Shown here one piece after another: positions 38,201 through 46,591 of a stretch of 64,000 nt of DNA. The stretch's first letter is position 1, and each line of letters opens with the position of its first letter. Origin of the DNA: Sphingobacterium hungaricum (GTDB lineage Bacteria; Bacteroidota; Bacteroidia; Sphingobacteriales; Sphingobacteriaceae); contig NZ_MU158698.1 in the NCBI RefSeq assembly GCF_015210005.1, forward strand, positions 1,385,611 to 1,449,610. Direction: 5' to 3'. The position numbers were made by a program, and so were the translations under genes. Under the pieces are notes generated by a model, which was given only the letters and a program-made list of their open reading frames with translations, was not told where the DNA came from and searched no databases.

Positions 38201-38405
38201 CGCCATTCGATACTGAAATAGAAAAGTTACCGTTCCCATCAGTTTGAGTACCTGTGTTCGTTCCTTGGATAAGCACAGAAACTCCACTAATTGGAGAACC
38301 ATCAATTGATGATGTAACTTTACCACTCACTTGGCGATTTTGCGCATAGGACACCCCTACTAGAAGTGTACACAGCAAAAAAATACTGAGTAATTTTTGT
38401 TTCAT
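35259..38405 (-). CDS. SusC/RagA-family TonB-dependent transporter (pair 3)
   Basis: A 1048-residue intact SusC: signal peptide ending SYAQ, CarboxypepD-like domain (RQVSGKVTSSIDGSPISGVS), DEVVVTGAGLTATRKSIGNA (note TGAG instead of the more common VGYG), plug with ILRGMRSLTGNNQALIVID and VLNGSGAAALYGSAASNGAL, and a barrel ending FGFSIGLTL. It is the intact paralogue of the frameshifted SusC at 50390-53528 and shows what that gene should encode around its lesion. First gene of a three-gene unit with SusD and a DUF1735-like lipoprotein. Confidence 0.95.
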   Translation of the reverse strand: MKQKLLSIFLLCTLLVGVSYAQNRQVSGKVTSSIDGSPISGVSVLIQGTNTGTQTDGNGNFSISVSNGDKLIIRYIGYESQTITVGNQSTISVQLASTENTLDEVVVTGAGLTATRKSIGNAQTTIKGDDLLQGKPQNVVTGLSGKVAGLTIQGVSSGVNPNYRVILRGMRSLTGNNQALIVIDNVISPSSILGNLNPDDIEDITVLNGSGAAALYGSAASNGALIIKTKKGKATDGFEINVENTSTWEQIVFLPQVQQRFGSGADNDLQIYNPHENQQYGPVFDGSMVEIGDPLADGSIQTVPYSWTGSKNDFWEVGYSNQTNISIASRTEKSSFRTAAQYLDASGTVPFDKYKRATARISGTQNLIENKLDATYTAYYAQNRYNTTSANASIYDLVLNTPGQIPLTDYKDYVNNPYATPDGYYNAYYNNPYFLAGNNRSITRNDYFMGNFELAYKPLEWLDFLGRVGITSANQSFKNTTGVYYYSDFTKSWAGSSTYKQQDILGSVSDGFNYTTNIVSDFNAHATHTNQDFKFDYTLIGQYIQNQYSGMSAAVSGLAVPDIFNLGNSLNNPTANQASYLARTFGLAGKVDIAYKNYLFLSLSGRNDWVSILDPDNRSFFYPAASLSFIPTDAFASLKEFRALDFLKIRAGLSKVGQVNLGSSTNFGAYSLLPTFSQGAGYPYNGIGGHTISNQIVQPGLKPEMTTSFEVGLESAWLKNRIIWDFTYYNNETVDNVVPTGVSTSTGYSSYLVNAGTTTGKGIETKLILVPYRTTNWEVSVGANYAYFDNKVTQIAEGLDVLQLGAYASGAGSYAMPGEAFPVIRGTKYNRDDQGRIIVNPLTGYPSTDGTLHILGNAMPNHTLGLNLNVSWKDLSFHTQAEYRTGNVIYNAGGSTFDFSGAGINTAAYNRDRFIIPNSSYWDEASQSYVENTNISVRDGGPGYWSIAGPRTGIHETYITSAAFWKIREMSLTYRVPKSFLATQNVIKEARISLQGRNLFLWTPSTNVYTDPEYSDGNGNSNGNAVGLTNLSQTPPSRYFGFSIGLTL

Positions 38406-39351
38406 ATGAATTTTTAGTTATAGTTTAAAGGAATTCGAATGTTTAATTTAGTTAATATTGACTCCTCGTTCAGCAATAATCGCAATAATTTTAATAAAAA
38501 CAAATTTTTTGTTAAAATAAGTTAAATATGACAAATCAATTTATACTATTATGATTAATAGTAAAAAAAAATGCCTTTTTTTTAACAAAATGCCTTTTAT
38601 TTTAAAAAATAAATGGTATATAGCCAAAATTATTTCTTAGATAGAAATTAAACATTCAAATTAAGACAATTTTGTAATTGATTAACAATCAATACACTAT
38701 TTTCCAACAACACGATTCGTGAACATCATCAAAACCTTAGCGTATACTTTTAGCGAAAGAAAATATAGGATACGCAGTAGATAAACGGAATATTTGCTAA
38801 AGGACTAAAAACTGTATAGCGGGAGTTCTAATAAAATCTTATAGTTCAATTAATCCGAATGACTATCTCTAATAAACACTAAATTAGATTCCTTGCACGC
38901 TTTTAAGAGCTCTCAAATTCGAGTGCATTCAAAATTCAATTGTAACAACATTTTACATCGCTATGTATTATTTCGATAAAGAAGCTTATTAAATAAACTT
39001 AAATATTCTGAATCTAATAAAACGGTAAACGTAAGGTCGCTTATCAAAAAAATTGATGAATTTGAGGCGCCCACAGCTAAGAGTAAATTCTTTGCTTTTT
39101 TTTGCAAAATACAAAACCTCAAAAACACCTCGTCTTCAATTATCTTGACTTAAAATATGCTCAACCGATTCAAGTACAAAATTGTAAATGGCAGAAGGCA
39201 ATGCGTTAACCCCATCTCAAAGGGAACAAAGATTCCATTCATTTATGGTTCGAAGTACAAAAAAGGCGAAATCGTATTGGGCCATCATCGATGCTTTCTT
39301 TAAGATGTTTCTTCTTTGTTATCAAACAAGAAAATGATGATGGTATATTTA
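38406..39351. other. Intergenic region between SusC pair 3 and the IS982 element
   Basis: 946 bases without a supported gene. It carries the SusC leader with a weaker TATAACTAAA element and the palindrome AACAAATTTTTTGTTAA at 38499-38515. A 49-codon plus-strand frame at 39188-39337 has no recognizable content. The region is otherwise AT-rich and non-coding in appearance. Confidence 0.55.
38499..38515. promoter_or_regulatory. AACAAA-TTT-TTTGTT palindrome upstream of SusC pair 3
   Basis: A 17-base sequence containing a 6-bp inverted repeat. The same 17 bases, in the same orientation relative to the SusC genes, occur at 53822-53838 upstream of the paralogous SusC. Operator function is a guess and the AT-rich context weakens it. 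Confidence 0.3.
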
Positions 39352-40387
39352 ACGTGAGTTCGGTTTAAGCAGCAAGGAATAATTGTTTATCTTGTTGCTC
39401 AAACTGAATATTTAAAGAAGGCTTTTTAGGGAAAAAAGAGTATGCCGCTAAAGCTCCTAAAATATTCAACAAGAAGTTGTTTACTGAGCGATGTCTTGTG
39501 TGCTGCAATTTGCGAATATTCTTAAGTTCATCATTCACGCACTCGATGATCGCTCTTTTTCTGAGCATAATTTTATCAGTTTGGCTTAGGTTCATTCCCT
39601 TCATATTTTTTCTTGGCTTTGTTACCATTTGGACCCCATTTCCCCAAAGGATATCTGCCATTGCTTTAGAAATATAGCCTTTGTCTCCATACAGTTTTCC
39701 GAAAATATCTTTGGTCATATCCATCATATGTTTTAGATTTCTGTCGTCTACATTGCCCTTAGTAAGGTAAAATGAAAGAATATCCCCTTTGTCATTGATT
39801 ATCAGATGAAGCTTGAAGCCATAAAACCAACCAATTGAACATTGTCCACGCTCGGCTACATCTTTAAAAACTTTATGCTGATGGATCCTTCTGTTATGGC
39901 ACACTTTGATGTGCGTTGAATCAATGAAATTGATGCCATTGCTTTTTCCCAAACAGCGCATTTTTACAAATAACATAAACAGCATGGCACATCGGGGCTG
40001 CAGTTCTACAAAACGGTTATAAGAAGTTAGGCCGGGAAACAGATCTTTCATATGCGGCAAAGCATAATGTACATAAAAAGACTTCAGATTGGTGAACTGA
40101 CCGTTATGGAACAGTACCATAAGGCTGATCATTTCGCTTTGACAAAGTCCAGTTTTACGGTTGCGCATACCTAATTTTTTGTCCTCGATTCGCTTTTCTT
40201 CCAAAATTGGCTGAATTTCTTTACAGAAATCATCCACCTTAACGAAAATTTCAATAACTTTATCTCTAAGCATGGGCTTGATTTATAATTGTAATAATTT
40301 GGTTGTCAACTAGTTATATACAAAAATCAAGCCTTTTTTGTCTAAAATCCCAACTATTTTAAACTTTTTCTTATCCCGAACTCACGT
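39352..40387 (-). mobile_element. IS982-family insertion sequence, apparently complete
   Basis: About 1036 bp bounded by inverted ends ACGTGAGTTCGG (39352-39363) and CCGAACTCACGT (40376-40387); the match continues with TAAG two bases further in. One intact transposase gene fills it. No clear target duplication is visible: only TA is shared at both borders. It lies between the SusC of pair 3 and the terminator of pair 4 and interrupts no recognizable gene. Confidence 0.88.
39365..40273 (-). CDS. IS982-family transposase
   Basis: A 302-residue DDE transposase. The catalytic acids sit in NFIDSTHIKVCHN (first D), YGDKGYISK (second D) and AIIECVNDELKN (E), with the GDKGYIS and RRAIIE-type surroundings typical of IS982. 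The N-terminus has the helical region seen in the family, and the length agrees with about 290-300 residues. The frame is intact, so the element may be mobile. The ATG at 40271-40273 follows about 100 bases of the right end. Confidence 0.92.
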   Translation of the reverse strand: MLRDKVIEIFVKVDDFCKEIQPILEEKRIEDKKLGMRNRKTGLCQSEMISLMVLFHNGQFTNLKSFYVHYALPHMKDLFPGLTSYNRFVELQPRCAMLFMLFVKMRCLGKSNGINFIDSTHIKVCHNRRIHQHKVFKDVAERGQCSIGWFYGFKLHLIINDKGDILSFYLTKGNVDDRNLKHMMDMTKDIFGKLYGDKGYISKAMADILWGNGVQMVTKPRKNMKGMNLSQTDKIMLRKRAIIECVNDELKNIRKLQHTRHRSVNNFLLNILGALAAYSFFPKKPSLNIQFEQQDKQLFLAA

Positions 40388-40600
40388 TAACTAATAAAAA
40401 AACAACGAAAGGATGTTGATTTGTTTTAGAAAATAAATGATTGTAAACCAAATAGTAAGAAACAGGTATTTTAATTACTTCTACTTAAGGAAATTTTGAG
40501 GCTATTTTACACATTTCGCAGGATTATTAGAGGGATTTCCAAATTAGAAAATTCTACCTAAGCCTGTTCAATTTATTTGATATTTGAAATCGGAAATAAA

Positions 40601-40641
40601 AAAGCTCGATTTCCAAGATATAAACTTGAAAATCGAGCTTT
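40601..40641 (-). terminator. Terminator of the pair 4 SusC-SusD unit
   Basis: Arms AAAGCTCGATTTCCAAG and CTTGAAAATCGAGCTTT (one mismatch) with a seven-base loop, followed by T runs. It lies 23 bases after the SusD stop. The 276 bases between the IS and this SusD hold nothing else. Confidence 0.85.
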
Positions 40642-40663
40642 GATTTTTTTTGTTGGGCGCTAA

Positions 40664-42238
40664 CTATCGAGTCCCGCCTGCCCACCAAACATTCTCCGAA
40701 TAGACGTACTGTCCGTTTCCGTAAGCTTGCTGAACATTTGGATTCGTAGTAGTTTCTGAACTTCCATAAGGCAACCTTAAAGGAAAGCGATTTGCATTTT
40801 TAAGCTCGATCAAATCTTCGCCTAATGCTTTCCATCTACGGATATCATTATAAGCTTCAGTTGATTCACCAGAGGCTCCAAAAAATGCTAAGTATTTTTG
40901 ATTTGCAATTTCCTTTAAACCATTAGCGATAAATAAAGGACTAACAGATGTATTGAAATAAGTTTCGATATCTGAATCACTGATATCATCACTCGTTTCT
41001 GTAATTCCACCATACAGTAATGGGGTCGGAGCTTCAAAAGCAGCTTCAACCGACTTTTCAGAATTTTTAATGGCCGCCTCGACCGCTGACTTAAGGACAG
41101 CTTCAATTTCTGATGAAGGTCTCGCTAACCTTTGCATTGCTTCAGCTTTTAAAAACAAAAGCTCATGATAGCTTAATAATTGCGTAGAAGCTGTTTGAGA
41201 AAAAACAAAAGTCGAAGTTAAATAATAGGCCTGAACTTGATCGTTTTCTCCGTTAGGAGCAAGCAATTCGTAATTATCATCTCCTGTCTCAATTTCAGAA
41301 ACTTGCTCCCAATCAGCACTTGTAAAATTACGTCCCAAGCGTGGATCGTTGCGCAAAATTAATTTATCTCCGATACTTCTGCTTGAAGCAAGTGCATCTC
41401 TAGACCATTGAAAATCAAACAAAGGATTTAAATTTGTCTCATTATACACATTAAAAGCGGCTTCTACAGCAGCGCTTTCAAACGATTGATCAACAAAAGA
41501 AATGACATTTTCCAAAGCTTGATTCTTATTAGCGGAAACAGGCAATAAACGCATTGCATATCTAGCCTTTAACCCGTAAGCAAATTTCAGCCAACGGCTA
41601 ACATTTCCACTGAATAAAAGATCGTGACTGTTAGCATTTCCCGAAACGTGTGTATCTCCTTTAGGAAGATTTACTATTGCTTCATCCAAATTAGTCAAAA
41701 CTAAATTATATAGATCTTCTTGTTTGTCTAACTTAGGCGTTTTATTTTCGAACGTATTAAAAGCTTCGCTGTAAGGAACATCTCCGTACATATCTGTAAG
41801 AAGAGCCAGGTTATAAGCTAACATGATTTGTCCGATACCCAATGTAGTAAAATTACCTTCTTGAGAACCGCCTTCTGAACATTTTTCAACAATAATACGC
41901 GCATCACGTAAAGAAGTATATATGTTACCCCAGCTATTGTTAAAAGTAGAAGCTACAGATGGTTCATTCAGACGATGCTCAGCGTTCCACAATTGATTAT
42001 GCGTTCCGACTTCATGCTCTACGTAAGACGACAAGTACGTATTAATATCTCCCCCGACGTTACTTACCGCAGTTCTGGTAATTAAATCTGCCAAAATAAA
42101 TTTAGCTTGTACGTCTTTTGGATTATTGACATTCTCATTGATCTCATCCATTCTATCTTCTGAGCAAGAATAGAAAAGTATTGGAGATGCAAATAAGCAT
42201 ATCGCCAAAAATTTTATTTTATATGTTTTAAATTTCAT
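40664..42238 (-). CDS. SusD/RagB-family lipoprotein (pair 4)
   Basis: A 524-residue SusD of the SusD_2 branch. Lipobox ends LFYSC (C25), followed by SEDRMDEINENVNNPKDVQA. Further markers are LALLTDMYGDVPYSEAFN, KLDKQEDLYNLVLTNLDEAI, RWLKFAYGLKARYAMRLLPV and the C-terminal KYLAFFGASGESTEAYNDIR and LPYGSSETTTNPNVQQAYG. It is encoded five bases after its SusC partner. It differs clearly from the pair 3 and pair 5 proteins, so this unit is an independent member of the array with its own, unknown ligand. Confidence 0.93.
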   Translation of the reverse strand: MKFKTYKIKFLAICLFASPILFYSCSEDRMDEINENVNNPKDVQAKFILADLITRTAVSNVGGDINTYLSSYVEHEVGTHNQLWNAEHRLNEPSVASTFNNSWGNIYTSLRDARIIVEKCSEGGSQEGNFTTLGIGQIMLAYNLALLTDMYGDVPYSEAFNTFENKTPKLDKQEDLYNLVLTNLDEAIVNLPKGDTHVSGNANSHDLLFSGNVSRWLKFAYGLKARYAMRLLPVSANKNQALENVISFVDQSFESAAVEAAFNVYNETNLNPLFDFQWSRDALASSRSIGDKLILRNDPRLGRNFTSADWEQVSEIETGDDNYELLAPNGENDQVQAYYLTSTFVFSQTASTQLLSYHELLFLKAEAMQRLARPSSEIEAVLKSAVEAAIKNSEKSVEAAFEAPTPLLYGGITETSDDISDSDIETYFNTSVSPLFIANGLKEIANQKYLAFFGASGESTEAYNDIRRWKALGEDLIELKNANRFPLRLPYGSSETTTNPNVQQAYGNGQYVYSENVWWAGGTR

Positions 42239-42243
42239 TGTTA

Positions 42244-45200
42244 TTAGAATTTAACGTTAACACCTAAACCGTAACTCGATGTTCCAGGAAGTGAGAATCG
42301 CTCAAATGCACCTGACATATTTGTATTACCTTGAGAAACTTCAGGATCGAAACCTTTTAGCTCTGACCATAGAATTATATTTCTTGCGAAAGCATTAACA
42401 TCAATTTTGAATTTTGAACCAGAATATACTGGATAACCTACAGCGACTTCTCTTAATTTTACAAATGATGTTCCGAAAATAGATGACTCTGAAACTGTGT
42501 TTTTCGCATCGAAATAATCAAAAGCATTTGCAGGGTCAATGTAAATATCGTTATCCGCATACACACCAGGACTAACTTCTTTTACAGCTGGAAGTTCGAA
42601 CAAAAATGCTTCTCCACTTCTAAAATCAGCACTTTTCTGAGTTACTCCATAAAAATCAAGGATACCTCCAGTACCGTGGTACATTTGACCTCCTTGTTTC
42701 CAATCCAATACAGCTGAAAGTCTTACTTTTTTGTATTCTAACTGGGTATTAAAGCCAAGCAGGAAATCAGGAGCTACAGATCCGATTACTTTTTCTTCAC
42801 CTGCTTGTGGTAGACCATCTTCATTGACAACAATTTGTCCCGCATCATTTCTTAAGTAGGATACCCCATAGATAACTGGGAATTTTTCGCCAATACCAGC
42901 TCTAACCTGTGGCTCAACGAAACCGCCCAAGAATATACTTTCTACACCTTCAGCAAGTTCGTCTACGTAATTATCAATTTTAGTGAAGTTAAATCCGAAA
43001 TCCCATTTAAAGTTGTCTCCTCGGTATGGAGAAACATTCAACGTGAATTCATGTGCATTTGTATGAATTCTACCGCCGTTGGTAACAAGCCCCGAATAAC
43101 CGGATGAACCTCCCAAAGGAACTTCAAAAATCTGATCAACTACATCTTGACGTGAGAATGTATAACTAAAATCAACTAATCCTCTGTAAAAAGTCAAATC
43201 AGTACCAAGTTCATATGACCTAGTATTTTGAGGCCTTAAATTTGGATCGTACAATACTGGATCTGGAGAAAATGCAACCGTTGAACCAATTGGGTAAATA
43301 ATTGGTGTACCGCTAGAGAATCCGCCTCCGTATGTTGGTGTAGAATAATAAGATTCATAATAATTACCCGCCTGTCCAACTTCTGCAAAAGATGCTCTAA
43401 TCTTTCCAAAGGATAATACATTGCTTTTCAATGCATCAATTTCAGTAAATGCGAATGCCGCAGAAACTGATGGATAGAAGAATGAGCGATTATTTCTTGG
43501 CATTGATGATACAATGTCATTTCTTCCGGTTGCGTTTAAAAACAACATGTTTTTATAGGACAAAGCAATATTACCGAAAGTTCCGAAAGTTCTTGTGTTT
43601 CTTAAATCTTGACTAGCTGTATAGGTAGAAGCATTGTTCATGTTATTCCAACCCGAGAAATTGAAGTTAGCTCCATAAGCATAATCCTGTCTGCGAGTTC
43701 TGTTAACAATCTCATTACCCACTAAGGCATCTAAATTTAAATCATCATTAATTTTCCAGTTATAAGTTGCAGTCGCAAGCGAATTCAACTCAGTAACCGA
43801 AAAATGAAAATTTTCTACTGTACCTCTTTGGTTCGCATGTCCATAGCCAAAAAGATCTGTAAAATTAGAGGTATACGAATCTACACCCAACTGGTACTTT
43901 AAAGTTAGCTTTTGATCCTCTCCGAAATTGGTAGCATATTGTGCATAACTATTACCGAAGAAGCGCTGAGTAGCTTCCGTAAATTTGTTGTTATCGATTG
44001 CCCAATACACACCATCAAAACCACCTGTTGTTCTGTACGTATTTTGAGTATATGGATCATTTTCAACATGTGAAGGAATTCCTGCTAAATCGTACGATGC
44101 AGGCGCACCGTATAATGTTGCGATAATACCATTATTCGCTCCCGATTGTTTAGAAATTTTAGAATTTACATAATTACCAGTAAAGCCTGTTTTCCATTTT
44201 TCCGACAAGTTGATTTCTGCTGCTAATTTAGCATTGTATCGATCTAAACCTGTAGAAGGGATAATTCCATTTGAATTGGTAGAACCCAATGATAACGCAT
44301 AACTTCCAATATCAAATCCCTGAATAACTCCCAATGAATTATTATAGGTTGTCCCAATATCAAAGAAATCTTTTGCATTGTTATATGCCTGAGGTTTCGC
44401 CCAAGGATCCAAACCAGCTAAAGCTCTTTGCTGTACATAATATTTTCCTTTTGTATCAATTCCCTGTGCATTTGCTGCATTCGAATAGCTGTTCGCAACA
44501 TCACCTCCATAGGTTGGATCGCTTGACAAATCATCGATTCTTGGCCCCCAAGACAAAGATGATATATATCCATTTTGAGCTCCATATGAACCGTTCGCGC
44601 CTTGCGCATAGGTAGTCTGAAAATCCGGAAGTACAGAAACATTATCAAAAGATACATTTGTATTGTATGATATTTGAGCTTTTCCTGCACCTAATCCTTT
44701 ACCACTTTTCGTTGTGATTAAAATTACTCCATTTGAAGCGCGCATACCATAAAGTGCAGAAGCTGCTTGACCTTTTAATATGTTAATACTTTCAATATCG
44801 TTAGGGTCTATATCTAAACCTCTTGACGAATAATCCGAACCCGTTACAGAGTTTCCAGTAGAAACATCAGATGTAGATGAAATCGGCAATCCATCGACAA
44901 CATACAATGGGGTATTGTCGCCAGTAAATGACCTAGATCCTCTAATCGTAATCTTAGCTGATGCACCAGGCATACCTGATGAAGGGGTAACTTCTACTCC
45001 AGAAACCTTACCTTGAATTGCGGTAGCTAAATTGCTGTTTGCAGCTTGCGTAAGTTGTTCCGAGTTTAATTCTTGAGTTGCATAACTTAAGGCGCGTTTC
45101 TCTCGAGAAACACCCATCGCCGTGACTACAACTTCTTCTACAGAGTTATCCTCAGGCTGTAGTTGTACGTTAATGGCGGTTTGATTTCCAATGGAGACTC

Positions 45201-45444
45201 GCTGCGGAGTATAACCAATGTAAGAAAATAACAAAGTTGAGTTGGCGGGTACGTTCAAGGAAAAATTTCCAGATGCATCAGTTTGAGTTGCCGTAGTTGT
45301 TCCAGCAACTGCCACTGACGCCCCGCTAATAAAAGACCCATCTGAAGCAGACGTCACTTTTCCACTCACTTGACGATTTTGCGCGTATGACACTCCAACA
45401 AAGAGTGTACAAAGCAAAAAAATGCTGAGTAATTTTTGTTTCAT
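42244..45444 (-). CDS. SusC/RagA-family TonB-dependent transporter (pair 4)
   Basis: A 1066-residue intact SusC. Signal peptide ends SYAQ, CarboxypepD-like domain RQVSGKVTSASDGSFISGAS, then EEVVVTAMGVSREKRALSYA, a variant of the SusC signature (TAMG). The plug has KITIRGSRSFTGDNTPLYVV and ILKGQAASALYGMRASNGVI; the barrel ends SSYGLGVNVKF. The first codons are almost the same as in the pair 3 SusC, although the mature proteins are only distantly related. The leader carries ATTAACTAAA at about 20 bases before the ATG. Confidence 0.95.
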   Translation of the reverse strand: MKQKLLSIFLLCTLFVGVSYAQNRQVSGKVTSASDGSFISGASVAVAGTTTATQTDASGNFSLNVPANSTLLFSYIGYTPQRVSIGNQTAINVQLQPEDNSVEEVVVTAMGVSREKRALSYATQELNSEQLTQAANSNLATAIQGKVSGVEVTPSSGMPGASAKITIRGSRSFTGDNTPLYVVDGLPISSTSDVSTGNSVTGSDYSSRGLDIDPNDIESINILKGQAASALYGMRASNGVILITTKSGKGLGAGKAQISYNTNVSFDNVSVLPDFQTTYAQGANGSYGAQNGYISSLSWGPRIDDLSSDPTYGGDVANSYSNAANAQGIDTKGKYYVQQRALAGLDPWAKPQAYNNAKDFFDIGTTYNNSLGVIQGFDIGSYALSLGSTNSNGIIPSTGLDRYNAKLAAEINLSEKWKTGFTGNYVNSKISKQSGANNGIIATLYGAPASYDLAGIPSHVENDPYTQNTYRTTGGFDGVYWAIDNNKFTEATQRFFGNSYAQYATNFGEDQKLTLKYQLGVDSYTSNFTDLFGYGHANQRGTVENFHFSVTELNSLATATYNWKINDDLNLDALVGNEIVNRTRRQDYAYGANFNFSGWNNMNNASTYTASQDLRNTRTFGTFGNIALSYKNMLFLNATGRNDIVSSMPRNNRSFFYPSVSAAFAFTEIDALKSNVLSFGKIRASFAEVGQAGNYYESYYSTPTYGGGFSSGTPIIYPIGSTVAFSPDPVLYDPNLRPQNTRSYELGTDLTFYRGLVDFSYTFSRQDVVDQIFEVPLGGSSGYSGLVTNGGRIHTNAHEFTLNVSPYRGDNFKWDFGFNFTKIDNYVDELAEGVESIFLGGFVEPQVRAGIGEKFPVIYGVSYLRNDAGQIVVNEDGLPQAGEEKVIGSVAPDFLLGFNTQLEYKKVRLSAVLDWKQGGQMYHGTGGILDFYGVTQKSADFRSGEAFLFELPAVKEVSPGVYADNDIYIDPANAFDYFDAKNTVSESSIFGTSFVKLREVAVGYPVYSGSKFKIDVNAFARNIILWSELKGFDPEVSQGNTNMSGAFERFSLPGTSSYGLGVNVKF

Positions 45445-45885
45445 TTTTAATTATTTGTTTAGTTAATTGAATGAAAAAACTTTGGCTGATTTTTCATTCA
45501 TTAGACCAATTTTCGATAAAAAAATTATCAAAATCAAAATTTTGTTAAATATTTGTTAAAAAACAAACTTAAAAAGGAATTGAATTACCCATTACTTAAA
45601 AATAAATTCTTTTAAGAATTTATTTTAATCCACTTAAAAACAATAGTTTAAACAAATTTTTCATTACATAATTGACAAGAAACAGATTAATTAACCCTAG
45701 GAATTGAAATAATTAAGTTTAAGTACTAACCCAATCCCAACTAATTCTTTTGTAACAGAATGTAGAATCAACTAGAAGACCCTATTTATAAAATAAATCA
45801 CCCTAAGTAGAAGATATTTATTTAGAGCAAAAAAAAACGTGAGCGCCGTTAGACGTTCACGTTTGTTAGATTTTAATAGTATTCC
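45445..45885. other. Intergenic region upstream of SusC pair 4
   Basis: 441 AT-rich bases without a gene. On the minus strand TAAGTTTG (45564-45571) matches the -7 consensus TAnnTTTG and is a candidate promoter of the pair 4 SusC with a leader of about 115 bases. The terminator at 45829-45864 closes the upstream unit. Confidence 0.5.
45829..45864 (-). terminator. Terminator downstream of the SusD relic
   Basis: On the minus strand AAACGTGAACG pairs with CGCTCACGTTT (one G-U pair) around an eight-base loop and is followed by nine T. It is a strong intrinsic terminator 22 bases after the SusD relic stop, and probably once ended a SusCD unit. Confidence 0.85.
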
Positions 45886-46050
45886 TTACCTCACATCCCA
45901 AAACACTTTACTGTCTACCGCATCTCCACCAGTAATTTTAGTAGCGGCAGCTTCAACATTTGTAAGATTTAGATTATACTCTCCGTTAGTATATGGATAT
46001 GTAGTAGGCATTGGATTTTGAGCATTATATGCTTTATAAAATCTTAAATC
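45886..46050 (-). pseudogene. Isolated SusD C-terminal remnant
   Basis: A start-less frame of 54 codons preceded by an in-frame TAA. It reads DLRFYKAYNAQNPMP, YPYTNGEYNLNLTNVEAAAT and ends GDAVDSKVFWDVR-stop, which is the usual C-terminal segment of a SusD_2-type protein (compare SKIFWAK-stop in the intact copies). All upstream SusD sequence is missing, replaced by the gene that ends at 46059. A terminator follows, so this is the genuine 3' end of a deleted SusCD unit. Confidence 0.8.
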
Positions 46051-46058
46051 TTAACTGA

Positions 46059-46580
46059 TTACCGCTGAACAACAAATCCATCCATTCCCTTTAAACCATT
46101 AATATTATTTTTAACATCATAAACTAAAAAACCATTGTACCATGCCTTCGTTATTAAAAGGTAAGTTGATGACTTTTCCCATTCCAATTTTACTTTGTCA
46201 ATTATAGTATCATTTATCTCAATTATTGTATTTGATACCCCAGTTTCTACACCATCCTTAATTTCAACCAGATCTTCCTTCGCGCCAATGTTAAAAAGTA
46301 CTTCCAATCTGCAAGGGTTATCCTCTACAACTAAAAATCCATTCGGGATTTTACTCCACACATTATTTACTAATGTTTTTTCACCATGTAGAATATAGAA
46401 CAGTTTTATTCTATTTCGATCATACCTTTTAATTGTAGCATCACTTAGAAGATTATCCCCATCTTTATTCAAATACACAATATTTAAAATAGATTGAAGA
46501 TTCATATTAGAATTCATTGAATTGTTTTGACCAAATGAGCTGTCACAATAAAGTAAAAGTAAAAGTAAAAAAAATTTCAT
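46059..46580 (-). CDS. Small secreted protein of unknown function next to the C10 protease
   Basis: A 173-residue protein with a signal peptide (MKFFLLLLLLYCDSSFGQ) and no lipobox followed by acidic residues at the usual place. I do not recognize the mature part. It has alternating hydrophobic/charged strands and a central segment RIKLFYILHGEKTL ... IPNGFLVVEDNPCRLEVLF, consistent with a small beta-rich domain. It starts 11 bases after the C10 protease stop on the same strand. C10 proteases in Streptococcus and Bacteroides often have a secreted inhibitor encoded next to them, so an inhibitor role is possible, but there is no visible homology to the Spi/propeptide family. Confidence 0.6.
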   Translation of the reverse strand: MKFFLLLLLLYCDSSFGQNNSMNSNMNLQSILNIVYLNKDGDNLLSDATIKRYDRNRIKLFYILHGEKTLVNNVWSKIPNGFLVVEDNPCRLEVLFNIGAKEDLVEIKDGVETGVSNTIIEINDTIIDKVKLEWEKSSTYLLITKAWYNGFLVYDVKNNINGLKGMDGFVVQR

Positions 46581-46591
46581 TTCGATAATTT

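Noticed and set aside
39188..39337. 49-codon plus-strand frame next to the IS982 element
   Set aside because: Short, not recognizable, and with no sign of a promoter or conserved motif; a chance frame is more likely.
39340..40400. Target-site duplication of the IS982 element
   Set aside because: Only the dinucleotide TA is shared at both borders, which is not evidence of a duplication.
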